Part shown: one piece after another, positions 43,593 to 51,333 of the stretch
Position numbering within the stretch: the stretch's first letter is position 1
How the letters are laid out: the number at the start of each line of letters is the position of its first letter
From: Bryobacteraceae bacterium
GTDB lineage: Bacteria > Acidobacteriota > Terriglobia > Bryobacterales > Bryobacteraceae
DNA: 64,000 nucleotides
Assembly: GCA_041394945.1 (NCBI GenBank)
Contig: JAWKHH010000001.1
Span: 1,984,001-2,048,000, forward strand
Direction: 5' to 3'
Notes under the pieces: model-generated
Seen by the model: the letters and a program-made list of their open reading frames with translations, nothing else
What the model was told of the DNA's origin: nothing
The model's database searches: none
Position numbers and translations under genes: made by a program

Positions 43593-44891
43593 ATGACGGG
43601 AGTGTCCCGGGCCCTGCCACAGGCCGATGCCGTTCCCTTGATCTCAAAATCATCGCCTCGCCCCATCGGGATCTTTTTTGCGGTGCTGGCTGGGAGCCTG
43701 ATGACAGTTCAGATTCCGCTAGGCGGCAATCTATTCGCTACCGAAGTCGTGCTGCTCGGCTACGCCCTTCTCGGACTGCACTCCTGGCTCGGCTCACCGG
43801 GGCAGCAGAGCATCCTCGTACTTCGCGCGGCGGGCCTTGCCTGTCTGATGTTGATCTCATACACGCTTTCGGACCTATTGACCCAGAACACCTGGGACAA
43901 CCAGCTCCGAGGTTTGGCCAGGTGCTTCTTTCTCGTCTCCGACACGCTTGGTCTTTGGCACCTCGTTCGGAGAGACCGGCGCCTGATCAGCACTCTTTTG
44001 GTTAGCCTCGCGGTCGCGCAAATCGCGCAAACGCTCCTTACCGAGGAGCACAAGATGTTCGTCGCGGAATGGAAGTTCGGGTACGCGCTCCCCGTAACGA
44101 TATTGGTTCTGGTAATCCTGCCCGCCCTTGAGAGCCGCGCCCAACCGAGATTGACCATGGCCGGTCTATTGGCCGCCTCCGTGCTGCACGTCTACCTCGA
44201 CTATCGAAGCCTTTCTGGAGTCTGCCTTGTGGTCTGGTCGATCATGGTGTACCGCAGTCTCCGTTCAGCAGCCCGAACCACGGCTCGACCAGTGCTCGCG
44301 GGCGTTCTGACGGCTGCGGCGCTAGGGCTCGCATCGACAGCCTACTTCGCCTCGCGCGAAGATTTTTCCACACGCCGAGAAGCAGCGAATGCCGCCCGAC
44401 TCGCCGGAATTTCCGCCGCGCTCGATGCAATCACGAGTTCACCGGTCCTCGGACACGGATCGTGGGCGTACGACGGAACGTTCGGCCTGAGTTTCGATGA
44501 CGAATACACGCGAATCACCGGCAAGCGCTACGTCGACGTCGCCGGCTATCAGGAGTTCGGCGCTCATTCACAGCTGCTGCAAGGCTGGTATGAAGGCGGC
44601 GCCCTGGCGGGACTGTTCTTCGGGTTTCTGCTGATTCAACTCCTGCGACTTCTATTCTTCGCCGCAACAAACGCTCCGGACTCTGCCCATCTGCCACTAT
44701 TCGTCCTGATCATGACCCTGGCTGTCTGGCATCTCTTGTTCAGTCCGTTTGCGGGCGAGCACAGGTTCTGGCTGGCAACGGCTACGATCTTGATGGGCCT
44801 GATGCAGGACAGCAAGGCCACGGTAGAAAGGCGGAGACTCTTCCAACGCTGGGCGGCCTTCGCAAGAAGAGAGGGAGGCTTCTCGGCGTGA
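43593..44891 (+). CDS. O-antigen polymerase/ligase-like membrane protein
   Basis: 432 residues from ATG 43593; the ribosome site is weak (GGGCGGGCTAGA) and GTG 43602 is an alternative. Around ten membrane helices are predicted. Two Wzy/WaaL-type marks lie in the C-terminal half: SSPVLGHGSWAYDG in the periplasmic loop and AHSQLLQGWYEGGALAGLFF, like the conserved H-x-x-L-x-x-x-x-E-x-G of ligases. It would polymerise or transfer undecaprenyl-linked repeat units. It is the first gene of the second glycan cluster and is coupled by GTGA to the GT2 gene. G+C is lower than in the rest of the window. Confidence 0.75.
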   Translation: MTGVSRALPQADAVPLISKSSPRPIGIFFAVLAGSLMTVQIPLGGNLFATEVVLLGYALLGLHSWLGSPGQQSILVLRAAGLACLMLISYTLSDLLTQNTWDNQLRGLARCFFLVSDTLGLWHLVRRDRRLISTLLVSLAVAQIAQTLLTEEHKMFVAEWKFGYALPVTILVLVILPALESRAQPRLTMAGLLAASVLHVYLDYRSLSGVCLVVWSIMVYRSLRSAARTTARPVLAGVLTAAALGLASTAYFASREDFSTRREAANAARLAGISAALDAITSSPVLGHGSWAYDGTFGLSFDDEYTRITGKRYVDVAGYQEFGAHSQLLQGWYEGGALAGLFFGFLLIQLLRLLFFAATNAPDSAHLPLFVLIMTLAVWHLLFSPFAGEHRFWLATATILMGLMQDSKATVERRRLFQRWAAFARREGGFSA

Positions 44892-45685
44892 CAATCGGCA
44901 TCGTCACGCTTTCGTTTAATCAGGCGAGATGGTTGCCTGAGGCGTTCGACTCCATCCATCGTTGGCAGAAGACTCCCGTAAGCCACATCGTTGTCGATCC
45001 GGGGAGCACCGATGGTTCGCGCAACATCATCTCCGAATGGGCTCCGCGCTGTTCCGGTCTGATACTCGAGCCCGATCGGGGTCCAGCCGATGGACTCAAC
45101 AAGGGGTTCGCCGCGCTCGATACCGACATCTTGGGCTACTTGAACGCAGACGACCGCTTCTGCCCGGGCGCCATTGACTACGTGGCGCACTTCTTCGAGC
45201 GGAATCCAGAGGTAGACATTCTCCTTGGTGCGATTCGAATCATTGATGGAGCCGGTAGAGCTGCTCGCCGAATTCGGCGGCCCGATCCCTTTTCCGTGCG
45301 GCGGCATGTGTACGGAGCCTGCTTTGTGTATCAGCAGGCGACCTTCTTTCGCGCTTCGACGTTTCACTCGACTCCCGGGTTCAATCTGGCGAATCGTTCG
45401 TGTTGGGATTCGGAATTGTTGGTAGACATGGCCCTGGCGGGAGCCCGGTTCACCAGGACAGGACGGATACTCGGCGACTTTCGACTGCACTCAGAATCAT
45501 TGACAGGGTCAGGCACTGTACTTCCGCTCCTGCGGCTGGACATGGCGCGAATTCGCGACAGGGTCGTGCATGCTGGAGTGACGCCTATGTCTCGCGCTGA
45601 GGCGACGTTTGCTCGAATGACTCACCGGTTAAGCGTCCGCCGCCACCTGGCTAATCTCATCTACGAACCACCGGCGCAGGCCTGA
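44888..45685 (+). CDS. Glycosyltransferase family 2 (GT-A)
   Basis: 265 residues from GTG 44888, overlapping the previous stop. GT2 marks are TIGIVTLSFNQARWLPEAFD, HIVVDPGSTDGSRNIISEWA, the DxD-like NADD in LGYLNADDRFCPGAIDYVAH, and the later WDSELLVDMALAGARF with GDFRLHSESLTGSG. It extends a glycan on the cytoplasmic face. The protein is shorter than many GT2 enzymes and has no membrane domain. Codon use in this gene and its neighbours is less G/C-biased than in surrounding genes, suggesting later acquisition. Confidence 0.88.
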   Translation: MTIGIVTLSFNQARWLPEAFDSIHRWQKTPVSHIVVDPGSTDGSRNIISEWAPRCSGLILEPDRGPADGLNKGFAALDTDILGYLNADDRFCPGAIDYVAHFFERNPEVDILLGAIRIIDGAGRAARRIRRPDPFSVRRHVYGACFVYQQATFFRASTFHSTPGFNLANRSCWDSELLVDMALAGARFTRTGRILGDFRLHSESLTGSGTVLPLLRLDMARIRDRVVHAGVTPMSRAEATFARMTHRLSVRRHLANLIYEPPAQA

Positions 45686-45691
45686 CGACCG

Positions 45692-46867
45692 ATGCCTGCG
45701 CGCCACCCAAGGATCCTACATGCGATCGAGAGCCTGAACCCCGCCTTCGGCGGAACGGTTGAGTCGGTTCTGCAGCTTGCGACGGCGCTTGAAAAGCACG
45801 GAGTCAAGAATGCGATTGTGACCCTTGACGGACCTCGCGAGCGCTGGCGCCAGGACGCGATCTCCGAAGACGCTATCTGGCGTCTTGGGCCGCCGCATCT
45901 TTTCTACAGATACTGTCCACGGCTATCGAGTTGGCTGAAAGACAATCTGAATCGCTTTGACGTGATTCTAGTCCACGGGCTTTGGCGCCACCACAACGCA
46001 GCGGTGTGGTGGGCGGCCCAAAAGCAACCGGTGCCCAGATACATCCTCACCCACTCCATGCTTAATCGTTGGTTCAATCGCGACGATCGTTGGAAACACC
46101 TGCGAAAGACCCTCTTCTGGTGGGCCATCGAGTATCGCACTCTCCGTGACGCCGAGGCGGTCGTCTTCAGTTCCGAGCAGGAGCGGAGTGACGCAACAGG
46201 CTCCTTTTGGCCGTGCCGCGGCCGGCAGGTGACCGTAGCTATGGGAACGGCGGACTCCGCTCCCGACAGCACGACGTTCGGTTCTTTCCTGCGTGACCAT
46301 CCCGAGACGAGGGACAAGACGCTCCTCCTGTTCCTGGGGCGGCTCCATCCCATGAAAGGCTGTGACCTGTTGATCGATGCTTTCGCAACTGTCGCGCGCA
46401 ACCATTCCACAGCGCACCTCGTGATGGCCGGCCCCGACACTCAAGGCTGGCGAGCCGATCTCGAATCGCGCGCCTGCTCGGCGGGACTCCAAGACCGGAT
46501 CACCTTCCCCGGCCCGCTCTACGGCGACGCCAAGTGGTCCGCTCTCGCCGCCGCCGATCTCTTCGTGCTCCCGTCGCACTGCGAAAGCGCCTCCTACTCC
46601 ACAATGGAAGCTCTCGCTTGCTCGGCGCCCGTGCTCATCACCAACAAAGTCAATTCCCACACAAGACTCCTGAATCGCCCCTGCGCCATCATCACTGACG
46701 ACACCGTCGACTCCGTCGCCCAAGGCCTCGACCGCTTCCTCGCCGCCAACCCCGGCCAGGCCGCCCGCGACGACGCGCGCGCCGCTTTCCTCGAACACTT
46801 CCACATCGACCGTACCGCCGAAGGCTTCCTCGACCTCTTCCGCGCCGACCTCGGCTGGCGGATCTGA
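45692..46867 (+). CDS. Glycosyltransferase family 4
   Basis: 391 residues. Signature blocks: RILHAIESLNPAFGGTVESV at the start, LLFLGRLHPMKGCDLLIDAF at the donor-domain entry, and LPSHCESASYSTMEALACSA at the donor site with E-x7-E in the form E(SASYSTM)E. Starts six bases after the GT2 gene. Codon use changes along the gene: the first 80 codons have roughly two thirds G/C at third positions, the last 60 about nine tenths, so the gene spans a compositional boundary. It is a retaining GT4 of glycan assembly; specificity unknown. Confidence 0.88.
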   Translation: MPARHPRILHAIESLNPAFGGTVESVLQLATALEKHGVKNAIVTLDGPRERWRQDAISEDAIWRLGPPHLFYRYCPRLSSWLKDNLNRFDVILVHGLWRHHNAAVWWAAQKQPVPRYILTHSMLNRWFNRDDRWKHLRKTLFWWAIEYRTLRDAEAVVFSSEQERSDATGSFWPCRGRQVTVAMGTADSAPDSTTFGSFLRDHPETRDKTLLLFLGRLHPMKGCDLLIDAFATVARNHSTAHLVMAGPDTQGWRADLESRACSAGLQDRITFPGPLYGDAKWSALAAADLFVLPSHCESASYSTMEALACSAPVLITNKVNSHTRLLNRPCAIITDDTVDSVAQGLDRFLAANPGQAARDDARAAFLEHFHIDRTAEGFLDLFRADLGWRI

Positions 46868-46869
46868 CC

Positions 46870-47622
46870 ATGGGCCGCCTGAAGGAAACCATCCGCGCCC
46901 TGCTTCCGCGCCACGTCCGCCCGCGTATCGTGCTTGGCGGTCCGCTCCGCGGCGCTACGCTCGTCACCTCTTGGCATGACTACCCCGGCGCGCTGCTCGG
47001 CACCACGGAGCGTCCGCTGCTCGCCTGGTTCGCGCGCCATGTCCGTCCGGGCGAGACATGGCTCGACGTGGGCGCCCACTACGGCTACACGGCGCTGGCC
47101 GTGGCGCGGCTCACCGGCCCCGCCGGCCGTGTCTTCGCGTTCGAGCCCGTCGGAGGCACCGCCGAGTGCGTCGAGCGAACCGCCGCGGCCAATCATATGG
47201 CGCACCTTCGCGTCGTCCGCATGGCGCTCTCGGACTCGCCAGTACCAGCTCGCCTCGATCTCCCGCAAACGCGTGGAATGGCGGACCGCACTCTCTCCAC
47301 CGGGTCGACCCTCACCATCGCACATCAGGCCCTCGATAGCCTCTGGCTGTCGCTGCACAACGGCGATGCGGCGATCCACGGCATCAAGATCGACGTGCAG
47401 GGCATGGAAGGCGAAGCGCTTCTGGGAATGCGCCGCGTTCTCAACGAACAACATCCGAAACTGGCCATTGAATTTCACACCGGCGTTTCGCGGCAACCTA
47501 TCCTCGCGCTGCTTGGCGAATGCGGCTATTCGATCGATGCCGAGCCCATCGACCCGCGCAGCGGCGAGTTGGCCGACGATTGCAGCTATGCGTTTTACCC
47601 CACGGGCAACCCCACCCGCTAG
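46870..47622 (+). CDS. FkbM-family methyltransferase
   Basis: 250 residues. The SAM-binding core is TWLDVGAHYGYTALAVARLT with FAFEPVGGTAECVERTAAAN, and the C-terminal FkbM block reads GIKIDVQGMEGEALLGMRRV followed by QHPKLAIEFH. FkbM enzymes O-methylate sugars in glycans or small molecules. It starts two bases after the GT4 gene, so it is part of the same transcript. The DVQG..E pattern is typical and intact, so the enzyme is likely active. A GC-rich 93-base gap with a possible promoter precedes the next gene. Confidence 0.9.
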   Translation: MGRLKETIRALLPRHVRPRIVLGGPLRGATLVTSWHDYPGALLGTTERPLLAWFARHVRPGETWLDVGAHYGYTALAVARLTGPAGRVFAFEPVGGTAECVERTAAANHMAHLRVVRMALSDSPVPARLDLPQTRGMADRTLSTGSTLTIAHQALDSLWLSLHNGDAAIHGIKIDVQGMEGEALLGMRRVLNEQHPKLAIEFHTGVSRQPILALLGECGYSIDAEPIDPRSGELADDCSYAFYPTGNPTR

Positions 47623-47715
47623 CCCTCCCCAAACGGGGGCACGCCCCACTCTGTCTGGAACAGTGGTGTAATGTAGGACTGATCGAATCGTTCTAGTACT
47701 ATCAAGCAGGACTGA

Positions 47716-48984
47716 ATGCGAGTCGTCGTTCACCACCTCTTCTACCGTCCCGAGCCCACCGGAACCGCCCCGTTAACGGCGGAGCTTTGCGAACGGCTCG
47801 CGGGATCGGGACACGATGTCCGTGTGATCTGCCCGCCGCCGTATTTCCCGGATTGGGAAGTGAAGCAGCCCTACCGGCAGTATCTGTATTCCACTGAGGT
47901 CCTGAACAAGGTGCACGTCACTCGCTGCCCGATATGGCTGCCGAAGAGGCCGCGCGGGTGGAGCCGCATTTTGTACATGTTGAGCTTCCTGATCACCAGC
48001 CTGCCGGCGGTGCTGCTGCGGATACTGCGTCCGCCGCACGTGGTGATCGCCGTCGAGCCCACGATTCTCAGTGCGCTGCCGATGCTGATTCTTGGCCGGC
48101 TCACCGGCGCGCTGTGCTGGCTGCACGTGCAGGATTTCGAGATCGACATCGCGCTTGAAACACGGCAGGTATGCCAGCCGACGGCTCGGCGCGCGCTGCG
48201 GTGGATGGACCGGTTCATCCGCGGCCGGTTCGACGTCGTCTCCACGATCTCGCGGCGGATGTGCCACCGGCTTACCGAAAAGGGAATCCCGGCGCCGCGC
48301 ATTTCCTATTTCCCGAACTGGGTGCACACCGATTCGATTTTCCCGAAGCAAACCGAAGTGAACCCGATCCGCGAGGAACTCGGCATTCGGCCCAATGCGG
48401 TGGTGGCGCTGTTTTCCGGGACGGTAAACGAAAAGCAGGGTCTCGATTGCCTCGTGGACGCCGCCGGAATCCTGAGGAACGAACCAAACGTGGTGTTCGT
48501 CGTCGCTGGCGCCGGAGTGCGGCTGGAGCAGATCCGCCAGCTTTCGCGGCACCTTCCCAATGTCCGGTTCCTTCCGCTGCAACCGGCGGAGAGGCTGAAC
48601 GACCTGCTGAACGCGGCGGATCTGCATTTGCTCACCCAGCGCGCCGAGTTCGCCGATCTTGTGATGCCGTCGAAACTTCTTTCGATGCTCGCCAGCGGCC
48701 GGCCGGTGGTGGCCACGGCGGCGCGAGGCTCGGAGCTCTACCGGTTCGTTTCGCAGTGCGGGGCCGTGGTTCCGCCGGCGCAGCCGCAGGCGCTGGCCGA
48801 GGCGATCCTCAACCTTGCGCGCGACGTGGCCAAGCGGCGCGAACTCGGAGCGCGCGCCCGCGAGATGGCGGTTCGTCATTTCGAAGCCGATACGGTGCTT
48901 GCCGCGTTCGAGGCGGAATTGGCGGCGCGGCTGGGCATCAAAGCCGTTCGGCCGGTGGCCGGCTACGACGCGGCCAAGGAGTAG
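47716..48984 (+). CDS. WcaI-type glycosyltransferase (GT4)
   Basis: 422 residues. The N-terminus VVVHHLFYRPEPTGTAPLTA with ICPPPYFPDWEVKQPYR and CWLHVQDFEIDIALET is that of WcaI-like colanic acid fucosyltransferase enzymes; the donor region has VMPSKLLSMLASGRPVVATA, with Pro-Ser-Lys in place of the usual E-x7-E glycine motif, as in this subgroup. It acts in exopolysaccharide assembly, probably on the second or third sugar. It begins after a gap with a TGTAAT box at about 47667, so it may have its own promoter. Confidence 0.88.
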   Translation: MRVVVHHLFYRPEPTGTAPLTAELCERLAGSGHDVRVICPPPYFPDWEVKQPYRQYLYSTEVLNKVHVTRCPIWLPKRPRGWSRILYMLSFLITSLPAVLLRILRPPHVVIAVEPTILSALPMLILGRLTGALCWLHVQDFEIDIALETRQVCQPTARRALRWMDRFIRGRFDVVSTISRRMCHRLTEKGIPAPRISYFPNWVHTDSIFPKQTEVNPIREELGIRPNAVVALFSGTVNEKQGLDCLVDAAGILRNEPNVVFVVAGAGVRLEQIRQLSRHLPNVRFLPLQPAERLNDLLNAADLHLLTQRAEFADLVMPSKLLSMLASGRPVVATAARGSELYRFVSQCGAVVPPAQPQALAEAILNLARDVAKRRELGARAREMAVRHFEADTVLAAFEAELAARLGIKAVRPVAGYDAAKE

Positions 48985-48998
48985 GTCAACAGAGCGCG

Positions 48999-49715
48999 AT
49001 GGCTGCCACGGTCCCGGTCGCGCGCAACCCACCCGGGCGGGTTTCCGGCGGGGCGGCCGGCGGTCAATCGAATCCGGCTCCGGCGGCGGGCGGAAGCGGC
49101 GCGCGGGCGTGGAAGCGGGCGTTCGACGTGGCTGCCGCGCTGGCCGCGGTTCCGGCCGCGGTCGCGGTGATCGGTATCGCCGCCGCCGCCATTCGTTTCT
49201 CCTCGCCCGGGCCGGTCTTCTTCCGTCAGTGGCGCGAAGGCTACCAGGGGCGCTGGTTCGCGGTGTGGAAGCTGCGGACGATGCACGTGGATGCGGGTGA
49301 ACGCCTGGAGCGCCATCTGGCCGAATCGGCAGCGGCGCGCCTCGAATGGGAGCGCACCTGCAAGCTGCGGCGGGACCCGCGCGTCATCGCCGGCGCCGGT
49401 TCGTTTCTCCGCCGCTCGAGCCTTGATGAGTTGCCGCAGTTGTGGAACGTGCTGCGAGGGGAGATGAGCCTGGTGGGACCGCGGCCGCTGCCCCGCTATC
49501 ATGTGGAGCGGTACGGCAGCGAATTCCGCGCCCTGCGGCGGAGCGTCCGGCCCGGCATCACGGGTCTGTGGCAGGTATCGGCCCGCGGCGCCGGCGACCT
49601 TCGCGTGCAGGAAACGCTCGACCGCGCGTATATCGAAGGCTGGAGCCTGCGGCTGGATGCGAACGTGCTGGCGCGGACGCTGGCGGCGGTGATCGGCGGG
49701 CGTGGAGCGTATTGA
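48999..49715 (+). CDS. Undecaprenyl-phosphate sugar-1-phosphate transferase (initiating)
   Basis: 238 residues from ATG 48999; longer upstream frames shadow the GT4 gene. After a Pro/Gly-rich lead of about 40 residues comes one membrane helix (FDVAAALAAVPAAVAVIGIA) and the bacterial sugar transferase domain: VFFRQWREGYQGRWFAVWKL with RTM, FLRRSSLDELPQLWNVLRGE with MSLVGPRPL, and RPGITGLWQVSARG. These enzymes start glycan synthesis by moving sugar-1-phosphate to undecaprenyl phosphate. Only this one initiating enzyme is present in the window. It is the last gene of the second glycan cluster, after a 14-base gap. Confidence 0.93.
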   Translation: MAATVPVARNPPGRVSGGAAGGQSNPAPAAGGSGARAWKRAFDVAAALAAVPAAVAVIGIAAAAIRFSSPGPVFFRQWREGYQGRWFAVWKLRTMHVDAGERLERHLAESAAARLEWERTCKLRRDPRVIAGAGSFLRRSSLDELPQLWNVLRGEMSLVGPRPLPRYHVERYGSEFRALRRSVRPGITGLWQVSARGAGDLRVQETLDRAYIEGWSLRLDANVLARTLAAVIGGRGAY

Positions 49716-49727
49716 GCGGGAGACCGA

Positions 49728-49736
49728 TGGTATAAC
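49728..49736 (+). promoter_or_regulatory. Extended -10 element before the proline-rich protein gene
   Basis: TGGTATAAC lies about 51 bases upstream of the ATG at 49787, inside the short gap after the sugar transferase. It is the same extended -10 type as at 920. No -35 is visible. It would give a leader of about 45 bases. Confidence 0.4.
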
Positions 49737-49786
49737 CGTAGTTTGGCGGGTTCCGTTGTTCCGGTCTCCGCACTACCTGCGAATTC

Positions 49787-51235
49787 ATGATCCTCGGCGG
49801 AAAATACGAGTTGCACCGGCCCATCCCGTCGAGCCGGTTCCAAAGCTTTCACGGCAAGGACATCGCCAGCGGCAAGGCGGTGATGCTCCACTTCCTCGAT
49901 CCGGCGGATCCGGGCAGCCACGATCTGCTCGGGCTGATGGCGCGGCTGCCCACCGACGCGAAGGCGATGTTCCCCGACGCGGGCGACCACGAAGGTGTGC
50001 CGTACTTCGTCAGCGATATCCTTGATAATTTCACGGGCCTGCGGGAATGGATCAACGGAAAGCTCGGCTCCGGCGGTTCGGAAGCGCCCCCGGCTCCGTC
50101 GGCCGCGCCGGCTCCGCCGAGCGACGACACGGCGAAGACGATGAAGCTCTCGCCGGCGACGCACCGTCCGGCGGAACCGAGGCGGATGGTTCCGCAACCG
50201 ACTCCTCTCCCGCCGCAGCCACCGCCGCCGCTTCCGCAAGCGCCGCCGACGCAGGCGCCGCCGAAAGCTCCCGCCGGCCCGCCCGCCGGCGAGTTCACCA
50301 TGCTGTTCGGGGCCGCATCCGCGCCCAAACCGCCCGCGCCGGATCCGGTGCTTGGCGGTCCGGAGGCGCCGAAGGAACCGGCCGGCGCGGGTGAGTTCAC
50401 CCGCTTTTTCGGGCGTGCCGGCGAGACGCAGGTGGGCGGCGACAGCGACTTCAGCAAGACCGCGGCTCCGCCGCCTCCGGAACCGTTCCGGCAGCCGCCT
50501 CCTCCGCCCGCATCCACCGATCCGTTGCCGCCGCTGCTCTCCACGCCGGATGAGAAGCGGTTCACCGCCACACCGCTTCCGTTCGAACCAGCCGCGCCGC
50601 AGCCAACCCCACCGAAGGCCGGCCATGGCGAGTTCACGATGCTGTTCGGCAAGCGGGATTCCGGCCCGCCGCCACCCGCGCCAATGCCTCCACCGCCGCC
50701 TTCGACGCTGCCGAAGACGCAGCCGTACCGGGACGAGCCATTCGATCCGTTCGCGTCGCGGCCGGCTCCGCCGCCTCCGCCGGCGACGGTGGGTTCAAGC
50801 GAAGGGTGGTCCAATGCCACCGACGCTTTCAAGGCGCCCTCGCTGCCGCAGAAACCTGCGCCGCCGCCAGCGCCCTCCGGGCCGAGCGACTTCACGGTGG
50901 TGATCCGCGGCGGCCAACGCTCGCTGCCGCCGGAACCAGTGACCGGAGGCGGCCTGCCGGTGAGCGGACCGCTGCCGCCGGTGCCGCCGCCGCCTGCTCC
51001 GTCAATGCCTCCGATACCGCAGGCCGGCGGGTTGCCGCATCTCCCCTCACCCCCATCCATGCCCGCTCCGCCCCCGATGCCGTCGGCGCCTCCGGTACCG
51101 TCGCCCCCTCCTCCGGCGGCCGTGGCGGGCGCGGCCCGGTCGTCAAGCGCAACAATGGCGTTAGTGGCGGTGCTGGCCTGTCTGCTCACGGCCGGACTAC
51201 TGCTCGTGATCTACGTTGTCTTCAAAAGGCCCTGA
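49787..51235 (+). CDS. Proline-rich GEFT-repeat protein with kinase-like N-lobe and C-terminal membrane anchor
   Basis: 482 residues. Residues 1-90 resemble the N-lobe of a Ser/Thr kinase (LGGKYELHRPIPSSRFQSFH then GKAVMLHFLDP and a VPYFVSDILDNFTGLREWI hinge), but no catalytic lobe follows, so it is a pseudokinase stub. The long middle is Pro/Ala-rich and disordered, with three copies of an 8-residue motif GEFT[MR][LF]FG (residues 168, 202 and 281; codons 50288, 50390 and 50627) and a variant DFTVVI near 367. A single C-terminal helix (MALVAVLACLLTAGLLLVIY) anchors it. I know no function; a docking scaffold is my guess. Confidence 0.7.
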   Translation: MILGGKYELHRPIPSSRFQSFHGKDIASGKAVMLHFLDPADPGSHDLLGLMARLPTDAKAMFPDAGDHEGVPYFVSDILDNFTGLREWINGKLGSGGSEAPPAPSAAPAPPSDDTAKTMKLSPATHRPAEPRRMVPQPTPLPPQPPPPLPQAPPTQAPPKAPAGPPAGEFTMLFGAASAPKPPAPDPVLGGPEAPKEPAGAGEFTRFFGRAGETQVGGDSDFSKTAAPPPPEPFRQPPPPPASTDPLPPLLSTPDEKRFTATPLPFEPAAPQPTPPKAGHGEFTMLFGKRDSGPPPPAPMPPPPPSTLPKTQPYRDEPFDPFASRPAPPPPPATVGSSEGWSNATDAFKAPSLPQKPAPPPAPSGPSDFTVVIRGGQRSLPPEPVTGGGLPVSGPLPPVPPPPAPSMPPIPQAGGLPHLPSPPSMPAPPPMPSAPPVPSPPPPAAVAGAARSSSATMALVAVLACLLTAGLLLVIYVVFKRP

Positions 51236-51269
51236 TCCCTCAACAAGACGAACCGAGTCTACCGATTAT

Positions 51270-51297
51270 CCCTGAGCGAGTCTCAGGGGAATTCCCC
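51270..51297. repeat. Hairpin and 12-base palindrome before the histidine kinase gene
   Basis: CCCTGAG-cgagt-CTCAGGG (51270-51288) is followed by the perfect palindrome GGGGAATTCCCC (51286-51297), overlapping it by three bases. No T-run follows, so it is not a standard terminator. Confidence 0.55.
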
Positions 51298-51304
51298 ATG
51301 GTGC

Positions 51305-51326
51305 CCAGCGGCCGTTCAGCCGCTGG
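51305..51326. repeat. Second hairpin before the histidine kinase gene
   Basis: CCAGCGGC-cgttca-GCCGCTGG, an 8-base perfect stem with a 6-base loop, ends eight bases before the ATG at 51334 and would cover the ribosome-binding region of the kinase message. Confidence 0.5.
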
Positions 51327-51333
51327 ATGACTG

